Of a stretch of 64,000 bases of DNA, positions 50,941 to 60,992 are shown piece after piece. A model generated the notes under the pieces. It made no database searches and was not told the origin of the DNA. It saw nothing but the letters and a program-made list of their open reading frames with translations. The position numbers and the translations under genes were made by a program. This DNA is from Novosphingobium sp. KCTC 2891 (lineage in GTDB: Bacteria; Pseudomonadota; Alphaproteobacteria; Sphingomonadales; Sphingomonadaceae): assembly GCF_025938155.1 (NCBI RefSeq), contig NZ_JAPCZG010000001.1, positions 310,001 through 374,000 on the forward strand, read 5' to 3'. Within the stretch, counting starts at the first letter, position 1; every line of letters begins with the position of its first letter.

Positions 50941-53601
50941 ATGAAGCTCGTCGCCACCGGTCGTCATCCGAAGGCCCGCGCCCTGCTGCTCGCCGGCGCC
51001 GCCACGCTCTTTGCCGGCATGCCTGGCCTTGCCGCGGCGCAGGAAGCCGCGCTTGCGGAAGAAACGGCCCAGCCCGCCACGGACGACGCCAGGCCGGCCG
51101 CCGGTGTGGATGGATCGGACGACGCGATCATCGTCACCGCCACCAAGCGGGAGCAGACGCTTCAGGATGTGCCCGTCGCGGTCAGCGTGACCACGGCGCA
51201 GACCATCGAGCGTGCCCAGATCCGAGACATCAAGGACCTGTCGAGCTTGGTGCCCTCGCTGCGGGTCAACCAGCTCCAGAGCACGGCCAACACCAACTTC
51301 TTCATTCGCGGCTTCGGCAACGGCGCCAACAATGTCGGCATTGAGCCTTCGGTCGGCGTGTTCATCGACGGGGTCTATCGCTCGCGCTCGGCAGCGCAGG
51401 TCGGCGATTTCCCAGATATCGAACGCATCGAGGTGCTGCGGGGCCCGCAATCGACGCTGTTCGGCAAGAACGCCTCGGCTGGCGTCATCTCCATCGTCAC
51501 CGCGAAACCCAGCTTCACCTTTGGCGGTAATGCAGAGGCCAGCTATGGCAACTATAATGCCGTGGTCTTGAAGGGCGTGGTCACCGGTCCGGTGTCGGAC
51601 AAGGTCGCCGTCAGCCTTGCTGGCGGATACAACCGGCGCGATGGCTACAACAAGGATCTGGGCACCGGCAGCGATGTGAACGATCGCAACCGCTGGTTTG
51701 TGCGTGGGCAGCTCTATGCCGAACCCAGCACGCAGCTGCGCCTTCGCCTGATCGCCGACTATTCGAGCATCGACGAAAATTGCTGTGCCTCGGTCAATGT
51801 GCGCCCGTCTGCCTCGACGCTGGCGGTCCGCGCGCTTGGCGGCAACGTCAACGACGTGAGCGAGCGCTTCGCCAACCGGGTCTGGTCGAGCTATGACGCG
51901 CAGAACGACATCCGCAACTACGGGTTGTCGGGGCAGGTCGACTACGATCTCGGCCCGCTGACCTTCACCTCGATCACCGCGTTCCGCCGCACGGATGCCT
52001 TCACCAATTCCGACGCAGACTTCACCAGCGCTGACTTGATCGGCCGGTTCTCGCAGGACCTTAAGATCAATACCTTCACGCAGGAACTGCGGGTCGCCAC
52101 CAACATGGAGGGGCCGCTCAACTTCCTCGTCGGCGGTTACTACTTCAACGAGAAGATCGACCAGGCCAGCCAGCTGCAATGGGGTGCCGACGCGCGCGGT
52201 TATGCCGATGTGCTGATCCGTGGCCTCAGCGGCGGGGCGCAGTCGCTCGCCGGGATCGAGACGCTGTTCGGCGGCCTTTCCGGGCAGGACTTCGCGGGCA
52301 AGTTCTTCGCGCGGGGGCAGGGGCTGGACGAAAAGTACCGGCTCAAGAACGATGCCTTCTCGGTCTTCGGGCAGGCCGATTTCAAGCTGGGCGACCGCAT
52401 CACCATCACTGGCGGCGTGAACTATACCAAGGACCGCAAGCGCTTCTCCACCAACATCACGTCCAGCGATGTGTTCGCTTCGCTGGACATCCCGGCGCTG
52501 CGCTCGGCCGCCGCCAATTATGGCATCGCGCAGTATATCGGCCAGACCTTCTTCAACGTGCCAGTCGCCTCGGCCGCGCAGGTTCAGGGCTTCGCTCAGG
52601 CCAACCCCGCCGGCTTCGCGCAGATCAACACCGCCGCACAGACGCGGACCGCGCCGCTGCTCGGCCTCCAGCAGCTGCAATACCTGCCCGCTTTCCTCAA
52701 CCTGCCCAACGCGGTGGAGCCGGGCCGGACGAGCGACGACAAGGTGACCTGGGTGGCGCGCGTCGCGTTCGACGTGAACGACCAGATCAATCTCTATGCA
52801 AGCTACGCCACCGGCTTCAAGGCCAGCTCGATCAACCTCTCGCGCGACAGCCGCCCGTTCGAAAGCGACCGCACCGCGATCGAAGCGGCGGGCATCGGCG
52901 TGCCGAACCAGACCTATGGCTCGCGCTATGCCGGGCCGGAATATGCCAAGGTCTATGAAATCGGCCTGAAGGCGGACTGGAAGGTGGCGACCGCCAACAT
53001 CGCGGTGTTCCAGCAGTCGATCGCGGGCTTCCAGTCGAACGTCTTCACCGGCAAGGGCTTCATCCTCGCCAATGCCGGGAAGGAGACGGTGAAGGGCATC
53101 GAGTTCGAAGGCACGGTCAAGCCGGCGAAGGGCTGGCTGTTCTCGGCCGCGTTCACCTACCTTGATGCCAAGTACGACAAGTTCGTGTTGTCGGCGGTGG
53201 GCGATCTTTCGGGGACGCTGCCCGCCGGCATCCCGTCGCTCTCGACCACGCTGGGGGCGCAATACGACTGGGCGCTGGCCAACGGCGACCACCTGATCCT
53301 GCGCGGCGACTATCACTACGAATCGCCGACCCAGATCATCGAGGGGCTGCCCGGCTTCCTCGACATGGGCGTGGCCGCCGCGGTCGATGCGGCGCGGCCC
53401 TTCCGGCGCGAGGTGAGCGAGGTCAACGCCTCGATCACCTATGCGCTGGCGAATGGACTGGAACTCACCGCGTGGGGCCGCAATCTCACCAACGACCGCT
53501 ACCTGCTCAACGTGTTCGATTCGCCCGCTCAGCCGCATTCGGTGACCGGCTACACCAACCAGCCGCGCACTTATGGCGGCACGGTGCGCTACCGTTTCTG
53601 A
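50941..53601 (+). CDS. TonB-dependent outer-membrane receptor
   Basis: 886 residues. Signal peptide to about residue 34 (GAATLFAGMPGLAAA), then a TonB box-like DAIIVTATKREQTLQDVP and plug domain (NTNFFIRGFGNGANNVGIEP, IERIEVLRGPQSTLFGKNAS, GVISIVTAKPS). A 22-strand barrel ends in the aromatic TYGGTVRYRF. Imports a ligand using TonB energy. The large class with VTATKRE is abundant in sphingomonads and often takes up carbohydrates, lignin-derived compounds or siderophores; no ligand can be assigned. AAGGA lies 11 nt before the ATG. Confidence 0.95.
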   Translation: MKLVATGRHPKARALLLAGAATLFAGMPGLAAAQEAALAEETAQPATDDARPAAGVDGSDDAIIVTATKREQTLQDVPVAVSVTTAQTIERAQIRDIKDLSSLVPSLRVNQLQSTANTNFFIRGFGNGANNVGIEPSVGVFIDGVYRSRSAAQVGDFPDIERIEVLRGPQSTLFGKNASAGVISIVTAKPSFTFGGNAEASYGNYNAVVLKGVVTGPVSDKVAVSLAGGYNRRDGYNKDLGTGSDVNDRNRWFVRGQLYAEPSTQLRLRLIADYSSIDENCCASVNVRPSASTLAVRALGGNVNDVSERFANRVWSSYDAQNDIRNYGLSGQVDYDLGPLTFTSITAFRRTDAFTNSDADFTSADLIGRFSQDLKINTFTQELRVATNMEGPLNFLVGGYYFNEKIDQASQLQWGADARGYADVLIRGLSGGAQSLAGIETLFGGLSGQDFAGKFFARGQGLDEKYRLKNDAFSVFGQADFKLGDRITITGGVNYTKDRKRFSTNITSSDVFASLDIPALRSAAANYGIAQYIGQTFFNVPVASAAQVQGFAQANPAGFAQINTAAQTRTAPLLGLQQLQYLPAFLNLPNAVEPGRTSDDKVTWVARVAFDVNDQINLYASYATGFKASSINLSRDSRPFESDRTAIEAAGIGVPNQTYGSRYAGPEYAKVYEIGLKADWKVATANIAVFQQSIAGFQSNVFTGKGFILANAGKETVKGIEFEGTVKPAKGWLFSAAFTYLDAKYDKFVLSAVGDLSGTLPAGIPSLSTTLGAQYDWALANGDHLILRGDYHYESPTQIIEGLPGFLDMGVAAAVDAARPFRREVSEVNASITYALANGLELTAWGRNLTNDRYLLNVFDSPAQPHSVTGYTNQPRTYGGTVRYRF

Positions 53602-53737
53602 CGCAGGCCCGTGTCAAAGCGACGGGATCAGGGGCGCTGCGGCGCCCCTTTTTCTTGCAGCCGGGCGCGATTGGTGTCTCAATCGTTTCAGCGCCTCCGC
53701 GCAACGACGGATGGCGATCGGCAGAGGGGAACCGGTC

Positions 53738-54193
53738 ATGGAATGGATGCTGATGCCGCTTCGGCGCTACGCCGACTTCAAGGGACGCTCGCGCCGCAAG
53801 GAATTCTGGCTGTGGGTCCTGCTCAACATGATCGTCATGACCGTCTTCGTCGGACTGTTCTTTGCCACCGGCGGATACCAGACGGTGATCGACGCCGGAA
53901 AGAACGGTGCGTTCGCGGTCTATGGCGCGATGTTCTCGGGCTTCGGACTGCTGTTCGCGGTGTGGGGGCTGGTCACGCTGGTGCCCAACATTGCGGTCAC
54001 CGTGCGCCGCCTGCATGACCGCGACCTCAGTGGCTGGTGGTATCTCGCGGTCGTGCTGCTGGCGATGATTCCCTACATCGGCGGGCTGGTGAACATCGGG
54101 TTCCTCGTCCTGATGTGCCTCGAAGGCACGCATGGTCCCAACCGCTTCGGCCCCGACCCCAGGGAAACGGGCGGCGCCATGGTCTTTGCGTGA
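53738..54193 (+). CDS. DUF805 membrane protein, first copy
   Basis: 151 residues, four membrane helices. Signatures MEWMLMPLRRYADFKGRSRR, EFWLWVLLNMIVMTVFVGLF, then VTVRRLHDRDLSGWWYLAVV and the tail GTHGPNRFGPDP. Function of DUF805 is unknown. A close paralogue follows. Confidence 0.88.
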   Translation: MEWMLMPLRRYADFKGRSRRKEFWLWVLLNMIVMTVFVGLFFATGGYQTVIDAGKNGAFAVYGAMFSGFGLLFAVWGLVTLVPNIAVTVRRLHDRDLSGWWYLAVVLLAMIPYIGGLVNIGFLVLMCLEGTHGPNRFGPDPRETGGAMVFA

Positions 54194-54224
54194 TCAAGCT
54201 GCCCTGACCAAGGAGACAGGCGCC

Positions 54225-54641
54225 ATGAACTGGATGCTGCTGCCCTACCGCCGCTATGCCGAGTTCTCCGGCCGATCGCGCCGGCGCGAATACTGGATGT
54301 TCGTGTTGTTCTACTTGCTGGTGTTCGTGGTGCTGAACGCGGTGTTCGGCACCAACGAGGTTACCCGCACGCCCACCGGATTCGGCTACGGTAGCCGGCT
54401 GGTCGGCGGCGGCGGCCTCCTCGGCGGGCTGTTCGCGCTGGCGAGCTTACTGCCGGCGCTGGCCGTGTCGGTGCGCCGCCTGCACGATCAGGACCGCACC
54501 GGCTGGCTCGTCCTGCTCGCGCTGATCCCGTTCCTCGGCGGCTTCGCGCTGCTTGTGCTGATGTGCCTGGAAGGAACGCGCGGCCCCAACCGCTTCGGTC
54601 CCGACCCCAAGAATCCCGCCGGCGCCGAGATATTCTCCTGA
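54225..54641 (+). CDS. DUF805 membrane protein, second copy
   Basis: 138 residues with AAGGAG before ATG 54225. The same layout as the preceding gene (MNWMLLPYRRYAEFSGRSRR, VRRLHDQDRTGWLVLLAL, GTRGPNRFGPDPKNPAG). Tandem duplicate; DNA divergence shows it is old. Confidence 0.88.
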   Translation: MNWMLLPYRRYAEFSGRSRRREYWMFVLFYLLVFVVLNAVFGTNEVTRTPTGFGYGSRLVGGGGLLGGLFALASLLPALAVSVRRLHDQDRTGWLVLLALIPFLGGFALLVLMCLEGTRGPNRFGPDPKNPAGAEIFS

Positions 54642-54654
54642 GGGACGGCGCCTC

Positions 54655-57192
54655 TTACAACTCTCGCAGCGCCTGCGCGGGCCGGGTGCGCAGTACGCTC
54701 AGCGAGCCGGCCACCGCCAGCACCAGCACCAGCGCCACCCCGGCTGCGAGCACGCCCAGCACGCGCGGCCAGTCCGGCATCCATGCGAAGTCGAACAGCT
54801 GCGTCACCACCAGCCACGCCGCGCCCGTGCCCAGCAGCAGCGCGACCGCCGCAAGCAGCGCGGCGAGCAGGCCGTATTCCGCCAGCAGCAGCGCCAGCAA
54901 CTGTCGCCGGCTGGCGCCCAGCACGCGCAGGATCACGCTGTCGTACTGACGCCGCTCGCGCGCGGCCGCGATGGCGCCGGCCAGCACCGCCATGCCCGCC
55001 AGGATCGCCACGCTGGCAGCGGCGAGGATCGCGGTGCCCATCTGCGACAGGATGTCGCGCGCCTGCGCCAGCACCGGCCCGATCTCGATCACCGAGGATG
55101 AAGGCAGCGCGCGCACCAGACCTGACAGGATCTGCCGCCGCACCTTGCCCGATTTCTCGCCGCCGGGCAGTTCGATGGTGGCGGCAAGGTTGTGAGGCGC
55201 ATCGGCGATGGCGTTGGGGCTGAACACCAGCACATAGTTGAACCCCATCGAATCCCAGTCGATCCGCCGGAACGAGGCGATGGTCGCGCTGCGCTCCACC
55301 CCCAGCAGCGTCACCGTGATCCGGTCGCCCAGCTTCAGGCCCAGCACGTCGCGCAATTGCTCGTCCACCGAAACCATCGGGTCGCCGGCATAGCCCCTGG
55401 GCCACCACGCGCCCTCGGTGATCGTGTTGCCGTCGGGCACCGCGTCGGCATACGTCAGGCCCCGGTCGCCGCGCAGGGCCCAGGCATCGTCGGGGATCTG
55501 CTTCAGGTCCGCCACGCGGGTCATCCGGTCCGCCGGGCCATAGGCGATGATGCTGCCGCGCATCGCCGGAACGGTGCGGATCGCGGCGTCGGGCGCGGCG
55601 GCGCGCACCACCTGTTCGAACTGCGGCAGGCTGGCGGGCGGCACGTCGAGCACGAAATAGTCCGGCGCGCGCGCGGGCACGCGGCGGGCGATATTGCCGT
55701 CCAGGCTGGTCTGGATCGCCGCCAGCAGTACGAAGGCGGCAAGCCCGAAGCCCAGCGCCACCACCAGCGCGCCGGTCTGCGCGCCGGGCCGGTGCAGGTT
55801 GGCCAGCGCCATCCGCGCGATCGCGCTCTTGGGCCGGGGCAGCCGCGCCGCCAGCCGCGACAGGCCAAAACCCAGAGCCGCAAGGCTGAGGAACAGCGCC
55901 GCCGCGCCGCCCAGGAACCCAGCGGCTAGCAGCTTCTGCGGCGATGTCAGCACGGCCAGCGCGGTGATCCCGGCCAGCCCTGTGCCCACCGGCAGCGCCG
56001 CCGCGCGCCAGCGAGTCCCCAGCGGCGCCACCCGCGCGCGCATGAGTGCCATGGCCGGGAAATCGCGCGCGCGCAGCAGCGGCGGCGCGGCGAAAGTGAG
56101 CGCGATCAGCACGCCATAGGCCGCCGCGATGGCCAGCGCGGCCGGATCGACCACGAAGCCCGTCTCGATCGGCAGCAGGCCCGACAGCGCCTTGCCCAGC
56201 AGCGGTGTCACGCCCACGCCGATGCCCAGTCCCAGCGCAATGGCCAGCGTGGCCGCGGCGGACAGTTGCAGCAGATAGATGCGTGCCACGTCGCCGCTGG
56301 TCGCGCCCAGGATCTTCAGGGTGGCGATGCTGCTTCGGCGCGCTTCCAGATAGGATGTCACTCCGTTGCCGATGCCGATCCCCGCGATGGCGAGCGCGGC
56401 CAGTGCCACCAGGACCAGAAACTGCCCCATGCGCGACACGAACCGGTCCAGCCCCGGCGAGGCCTTGTCGCGCGTGCGGATCTCGAAGCCCGAGGTAGGA
56501 AACCGCGCCTTGAACGCATCGGTGACGGCCTGCGGATCGGCGGCGGCAGGCAGGCGCACGCGATACTTGGTGCGCGCCATCGAGCCGACTTGGACCAGCC
56601 CGGTCGCGGCCAGCGCCTCCGGGCCGACGATCACCGTGGGGCCAAGCGAGAAGCCTTCGCCCAGCCGGTCGGGCTCGTCGCCGATCACGCCGCCCACGGT
56701 CAGCACGGCCTGACCGATCTGCACGGCATCGCCGACGCGTATGCCCAGCCGGTCGGACACGCCGGGCGCGATCCACGCCGTCATCCCGCGCGGCGCGCCG
56801 GCCTTGTGGCCACCGTCCAGCGTGAACGTGCCGTAGAGCGGCCATTTCGCATCGACCGATTTCAGCTCCACCGGCACTGTCATGCGCAGATCGCCAGGCC
56901 GCCGCGCGATGGCCTGAAGCCGCATGCCGACAGACAGCGTGCCCAGCCGGTCCAGCGCCGCGCGCTCATCTGCCCCGGCCTCGCGCCCGGCGAGTGTGAA
57001 TTCCGCGTCGCCGCCAAGCATCGTCTGTCCGCGCGCGGCAAGTTCGTGGCGGATCGCGCCGGTCAGCGTGCCGATCGCCGCCAGCGCGGCGGTGCCGAGC
57101 ACCAGGCAGACCAGCAGCAGCCGCAGGCCCCGGAACTTCCAGTCCAGCCCGCGCCGCGCCAGCCGCCATGCGGCGGACCAGGAGAGGTTCAT
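54655..57192 (-). CDS. ybbP-like: ABC transporter permease, YbbP type
   Basis: 845 residues with two FtsX-like permease halves. An N-terminal helix (RGLRLLLVCLVLGTAALAAI) precedes a large periplasmic domain, three helices (FLVLVALAALAIAGIGIGNG, then IYLLQLSAAATLAIALGLG), a second periplasmic domain (VPARAPDYFVLDVPPASLPQ) and C-terminal helices. It ends SLSVLRTRPAQALREL. Its start overlaps the ATPase stop by ATGA. In E. coli ybbP-ybbA lie beside tesA, as here; the exported substrate is not known. Confidence 0.9.
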   Translation of the reverse strand: MNLSWSAAWRLARRGLDWKFRGLRLLLVCLVLGTAALAAIGTLTGAIRHELAARGQTMLGGDAEFTLAGREAGADERAALDRLGTLSVGMRLQAIARRPGDLRMTVPVELKSVDAKWPLYGTFTLDGGHKAGAPRGMTAWIAPGVSDRLGIRVGDAVQIGQAVLTVGGVIGDEPDRLGEGFSLGPTVIVGPEALAATGLVQVGSMARTKYRVRLPAAADPQAVTDAFKARFPTSGFEIRTRDKASPGLDRFVSRMGQFLVLVALAALAIAGIGIGNGVTSYLEARRSSIATLKILGATSGDVARIYLLQLSAAATLAIALGLGIGVGVTPLLGKALSGLLPIETGFVVDPAALAIAAAYGVLIALTFAAPPLLRARDFPAMALMRARVAPLGTRWRAAALPVGTGLAGITALAVLTSPQKLLAAGFLGGAAALFLSLAALGFGLSRLAARLPRPKSAIARMALANLHRPGAQTGALVVALGFGLAAFVLLAAIQTSLDGNIARRVPARAPDYFVLDVPPASLPQFEQVVRAAAPDAAIRTVPAMRGSIIAYGPADRMTRVADLKQIPDDAWALRGDRGLTYADAVPDGNTITEGAWWPRGYAGDPMVSVDEQLRDVLGLKLGDRITVTLLGVERSATIASFRRIDWDSMGFNYVLVFSPNAIADAPHNLAATIELPGGEKSGKVRRQILSGLVRALPSSSVIEIGPVLAQARDILSQMGTAILAAASVAILAGMAVLAGAIAAARERRQYDSVILRVLGASRRQLLALLLAEYGLLAALLAAVALLLGTGAAWLVVTQLFDFAWMPDWPRVLGVLAAGVALVLVLAVAGSLSVLRTRPAQALREL

Positions 57193-57923
57193 TGCGGCCC
57201 GTCCGAAACGATGTGCCCGTCGGCCAGCCGCACGATCCGGCCGCAGCGCTCGGCCAGCGCCTCGTCATGCGTCACCATCAGCAGCGTTGCTCCCGCCTCG
57301 GCCGCGCGCGCGAACAGCAGGTCGGCCACTGCGGCCCCGGTCGCGGCATCGAGATTGCCGGTCGGCTCGTCGGCGAACAGGATGCGCGGCGAGGGCGCCA
57401 GCGCGCGGGCAATCGCCACGCGCTGCTGCTCGCCGCCCGAAAGCTGCGCGGGATAGTGGTGCAGGCGGTGGCCCAGCCCGACCGCTTCCAGTTCGGCCCG
57501 CGCGCGTTCCATCGCCCCGTCCGCACCGGCCAGTTCCAGCGGGGTCGCCACGTTTTCCAGCGCGGTCATCGTCGGCAGCAGGTGGAAGGCCTGGAGCACG
57601 ATGCCGATGCGCCCGCGCCGCGCGGCGGCAAGGCCATCCTCGTTCAGCACAGTGAAGTCCTGCCCATCGACCAGCAGCGTGCCACCGCTGGCGCGCTCCA
57701 GCCCTGACAGCACCGCCAGCAGCGACGACTTGCCCGATCCCGATGGCCCCAGCAGCGCCACGCTTTCACCCGCGCCCACCATCAGGTCGATGCCGCGCAG
57801 GATTTCCACCCGGCCATCGCCGTCGCCGAGCGCAAGGGTCAGCGCCTTTGCCAGGATGACGGGGCCGGAGAGGAAGGGAGCAGGGGCGGGCGCGGAAGGA
57901 TCGCTTGTCACGCCTGCAACCAT
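57189..57923 (-). CDS. ybbA-like: ABC transporter ATPase, YbbA type
   Basis: 244 residues from ATG 57923. Walker [19 protein letters not shown]-loop IVLQAFHLLPTM, signature [14 protein letters not shown], Walker [16 protein letters not shown]-switch MVTHDEA. Partner of the overlapping YbbP-like permease. Divergent from the TesA-like gene with 42 bp between starts. Confidence 0.94.
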   Translation of the reverse strand: MVAGVTSDPSAPAPAPFLSGPVILAKALTLALGDGDGRVEILRGIDLMVGAGESVALLGPSGSGKSSLLAVLSGLERASGGTLLVDGQDFTVLNEDGLAAARRGRIGIVLQAFHLLPTMTALENVATPLELAGADGAMERARAELEAVGLGHRLHHYPAQLSGGEQQRVAIARALAPSPRILFADEPTGNLDAATGAAVADLLFARAAEAGATLLMVTHDEALAERCGRIVRLADGHIVSDGPQ

Positions 57924-57965
57924 GCCTAGATTGGTTGCATCAAGCAACCTGCCCGAAAGTGCCCG

Positions 57966-58655
57966 ATGCGCCGCCTGTCGATTACTGCCCTGTTGCTGCT
58001 CGCCGCCTGCTCGTCGCAGCCCGCGCCCGCGCCGCAGCCCACCGCGACAGGGGCGGCCCATGCCGCAGCGCCGGTCCCCGCAAACGCTCCGGTGATCCTC
58101 GCGTTCGGAGACAGCCTCTACGCCGGCTACCAGCTGGCCCCGGGTGAAAGCTATCCGGCCAAGCTCGAAGCCGCGCTCAATGCCGGCGGCACCGGCGCGC
58201 GCGTGGTCAATGCGGGCGTATCGGGCGATACCACCGCCGCCGCGCGGCAGCGGCTGGCCTTTACGCTGGACAACCAGCCGGTGAAGCCCGCGCTCGTGCT
58301 TGTGGGGCTGGGCGGCAACGATATGCTGCGCGGTCTGCCTCCGGCCGAAACGCGCGCCAATCTCGATGCGATCCTGGCCGAGCTCAAGCGACGCCAGATC
58401 CCCGCGATGCTCACCGGCATGCTTGCCGCGCCCAATCTCGGTGCGGATTACGTCAAGCAATTCAATCCGATCTGGCCCGCTCTTGCGGCGAAATACAAGG
58501 TGCCGCTGGTGCCGTTCTTCCTCCAGCCGGTGGTCGGCAACGATGCCCTGCTGCTGGGCGATCATCTCCACCCCAATGCGCAAGGCATCGACCGTATCGT
58601 GGCGGCCACCGAGGGACAGGTTGCGGCGACCCTGAAGGCAGCGACGCGGGGTTAG
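57966..58655 (+). CDS. tesA-like: TesA-like SGNH/GDSL esterase, lipoprotein
   Basis: 229 residues with a lipobox (SITALLLLAACSSQ, Cys near 15). Then SGNH blocks: block I FGDSLYAGYQL (Ser nucleophile), block II Gly in NAGVSGDT, block III GGNDMLRG, block V DHLHPNAQG (Asp and His). Hydrolyses acyl esters or thioesters in the periplasm or envelope. Adjacent to ybbA/ybbP as in E. coli. Its end overlaps recF convergently by 4 bp. Confidence 0.92.
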   Translation: MRRLSITALLLLAACSSQPAPAPQPTATGAAHAAAPVPANAPVILAFGDSLYAGYQLAPGESYPAKLEAALNAGGTGARVVNAGVSGDTTAAARQRLAFTLDNQPVKPALVLVGLGGNDMLRGLPPAETRANLDAILAELKRRQIPAMLTGMLAAPNLGADYVKQFNPIWPALAAKYKVPLVPFFLQPVVGNDALLLGDHLHPNAQGIDRIVAATEGQVAATLKAATRG

Positions 58656-59725
58656 ACCCGCAGGGCCGCCCCTTCCGCGACGCGCCACACCGCTGCTTCT
58701 CCGGCGATCTCGGCAAAGGGCGCGATTTCCGTCCCCGTCATCCACACTTGCGCGCCGGATGCTGCCAGCCGCTCGTAAAGCGCGGCGCGGCGCAGCGGGT
58801 CGAGATGCGCCGCGATCTCGTCCAGCAGCAGCAGGCGCGGGCGTGGGCCCGCGGTCAGCGCGGCGTGGGCCAGCACGATGGCGATCAGCATCGCCTTCTG
58901 TTCCCCGGTCGAACAATCGGCGGCGGGCGCGTTCTTGGCCGCCAGCATGACCGCCAGATCGTCGCGGTGCGGCCCCGTCAGGGTGCGCCCGGCGGCGCGG
59001 TCGCGGCGGCGACCTTCGCGCAAGGCCCGGCGCAGCGCGTCCTCGTCCGCGGGGGTCTCGCTGGCATAGGCCAGCGCGGGGCGCGCAAAGGGCTGTTCGG
59101 GCAGTGTCTCGATCACTGCCGCCAGATCGCCCACCAGCGCGCGCCGCGCCCCTGCCAGGGCCGTTCCGGTTTCCGCCAGCTGCGCTTCCAGCGCGTCGAG
59201 CCACGCCGGGTCCGGCTCGGCCGGATCGGACAGCAGCCGGCCGCGTTCGCGCAGCGCCGTTTCATACCGGGTGGCGGTGCGCGCATGATCGGGCCGCACC
59301 GCCAGCACAAGCCGATCGAGGAACCGCCGACGCGCGCTCGGCCCTTCGGCGAACAGCCGGTCCATCGCCGGGGTCAGCCAGGTGATCGAAAGCCATTCGG
59401 CCAGCCGCGTCGCCGGTCCCGACGCGCCGTTGATCCGCACCGTGCGGCTGTTGGGAGCCGAGGCGAGGGTCGCCGTTCCCAGCGCAAGGTCTCCGCCTTC
59501 CATCTCCGCCGCCACCGCGAAGCTGCCGTCGCCGGTCCGTCCCGCCATTTCCGAAGGCTGCGCGCGGCGCAGGCCGCGGCCCGGCGCGAACAGGCTGATC
59601 GCTTCCAGGACGTTGGTCTTGCCCGCGCCGTTCTCGCCCACCAGCACGTTGAACGCAGCCGTGTCCTCCAGCCGGGTTGCGGCGTGGTTGCGAAAATCGC
59701 GCAGGGTCAGGCGGGTGAGGGCCAT
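58652..59725 (-). CDS. recF: DNA replication/repair protein RecF
   Basis: 357 residues. Walker A NVLVGENGAGKTNVLEAISL, N-terminal TRLTLRDFRNHAATRLE, ABC signature CSTGEQKAMLIAIVLAHAAL, Walker B RLLLLDEIAAHLDPLRR. Loads RecA at single-strand gaps with RecOR. Not clustered with dnaN/gyrB here. Confidence 0.96.
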   Translation of the reverse strand: MALTRLTLRDFRNHAATRLEDTAAFNVLVGENGAGKTNVLEAISLFAPGRGLRRAQPSEMAGRTGDGSFAVAAEMEGGDLALGTATLASAPNSRTVRINGASGPATRLAEWLSITWLTPAMDRLFAEGPSARRRFLDRLVLAVRPDHARTATRYETALRERGRLLSDPAEPDPAWLDALEAQLAETGTALAGARRALVGDLAAVIETLPEQPFARPALAYASETPADEDALRRALREGRRRDRAAGRTLTGPHRDDLAVMLAAKNAPAADCSTGEQKAMLIAIVLAHAALTAGPRPRLLLLDEIAAHLDPLRRAALYERLAASGAQVWMTGTEIAPFAEIAGEAAVWRVAEGAALRV

Positions 59726-59775
59726 GGCGGAGCGGGGGTTAGAGGGTTTCGCGCGTCGCGCACATCCCGAAAAAC

Positions 59776-60804
59776 CTAGCCCTGCTCCCGTTCCAGCAAC
59801 CCATGCTTCTTCAGGCAGTGCCGCAACTGGTCGTACGTCAGCCCCAGCGCCTTGGCGGTTTGCCGCTGGTTGTAGCGGTTGCGGCCCAGGTGGTGCTCCA
59901 GGATGGCCCTCTCATGCGCTTCCACCGCTGCGCGCAAGTCGGCGATTTCGTCCAGTTCGGCGCGCGCGGGGGGCCGCGCTGGGCGCGCATCGTTGGCCGC
60001 GACGGGCGCTGCTGGCGAAGCGGCGGGCTTCCATGGGCTTTCGAACGGATCGAACTGCACATGGCCGATCGGCGTCGCCGGATCGTCCCAGCGATAGACC
60101 GCGCGCTCGATCACGTTGCGCAGTTCGCGCACGTTGCCAGGCCAGGCATAGCCTTCCAGCTGCGCCTGCGTGTGCGGGGTAAAGCCGGGCCAGGCGTCCC
60201 AGTGCAGCTCGGCCGCCATGCGCCGGCCGAAATAGTCGGCCAGCACGGCGATGTCGCCTTCGCGCACGCGCAGCGGGGGCAGGGTGATGACCTCGAAGCT
60301 CAGCCGGTCGAGCAGGTCGGGGCGGAACCGCCCTTGCCCGGCCATGCGCGGCAGGTCCTCGTTGGTCGCGGCGACGATGCGCACGTCCACGCGGATCGGC
60401 CGGCTCGCGCCGATCCGGGTCACTTCGCCATATTCGACCGCGCGCAGCAGCCGCTCCTGCGCGCCCATCGACAGCGTGCCCAGCTCGTCCAGAAACAGAG
60501 TGCCCCGGTCGGCTTCCTCGAACCGGCCCACGCGGGCCCGGGTAGCGCCGGTGAAGGCGCCGGCCTCGTGCCCGAACAGTTCGGCCTCGATCAGCGTTTC
60601 GGGCAGCGCGGCGCAGTTCATGGTGACCAGCGGTTCCTGCCACCGCGTGGAGAGGCGGTGCAGGCGCTCGGCGATCAGTTCCTTGCCCGTGCCGCGCTCG
60701 CCGATCACCAGCACCGGCCGGCGCATCGGCGCGGCCCGGCTGGCGCGCTCTACGGCGTCGAGAAAGGCGCCCGACTGGCCGATGAACTGGACTTCGCGAT
60801 CCAC
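59776..60804 (-). CDS. pspF: sigma-54-dependent activator PspF
   Basis: 342 residues from GTG 60804 (GGAG 8 nt upstream; GTG 60813 is possible). No receiver domain. AAA+: Walker A GERGTGKELIAERLH, GAFTGA loop (ELFGHEAGAFTGATRARVGR), Walker B GTLFLDELGTLS, sensor regions, then a Fis-type HTH (NQRQTAKALGLTYDQLRHCL). Activates the divergent psp operon unless bound by PspA. The psp promoter lies about 125 bp from this start. Confidence 0.93.
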   Translation of the reverse strand: MDREVQFIGQSGAFLDAVERASRAAPMRRPVLVIGERGTGKELIAERLHRLSTRWQEPLVTMNCAALPETLIEAELFGHEAGAFTGATRARVGRFEEADRGTLFLDELGTLSMGAQERLLRAVEYGEVTRIGASRPIRVDVRIVAATNEDLPRMAGQGRFRPDLLDRLSFEVITLPPLRVREGDIAVLADYFGRRMAAELHWDAWPGFTPHTQAQLEGYAWPGNVRELRNVIERAVYRWDDPATPIGHVQFDPFESPWKPAASPAAPVAANDARPARPPARAELDEIADLRAAVEAHERAILEHHLGRNRYNQRQTAKALGLTYDQLRHCLKKHGLLEREQG

Positions 60805-60928
60805 CCTGAACACTCCGTTGCCGCGTTCGCGCCAAGGGATGGCACATTTTCCCAACCTTACGCAAGATTGACCATTTCGTCTGGCGGTGCGCGCGCCCAT
60901 ATCCGCGCAATTCGGCGGCTTTCGTGGT

Positions 60929-60945
60929 TTGGCACGCTGCTTGCT
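60929..60945 (+). promoter_or_regulatory. sigma-54 promoter of the psp operon
   Basis: TTGGCACG-CTGC-TTGCT is an exact match to the -24/-12 consensus (GG at 60931, GC at 60943). Transcription should start around 60956. PspF sites would be expected in the roughly 100 bp upstream. The first downstream gene begins at 60993. Confidence 0.88.
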
Positions 60946-60992
60946 GAAAGGTGAACAACGCCGGATCGCACGGCGAACCACGGAGACTTCAG

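Noticed and set aside
50893..53538. 881-codon open frame antisense to the TonB receptor
   Set aside because: A shadow of high-GC codon bias; the plus-strand frame has full receptor motifs, while this one is His/Arg/Val-rich without domains.
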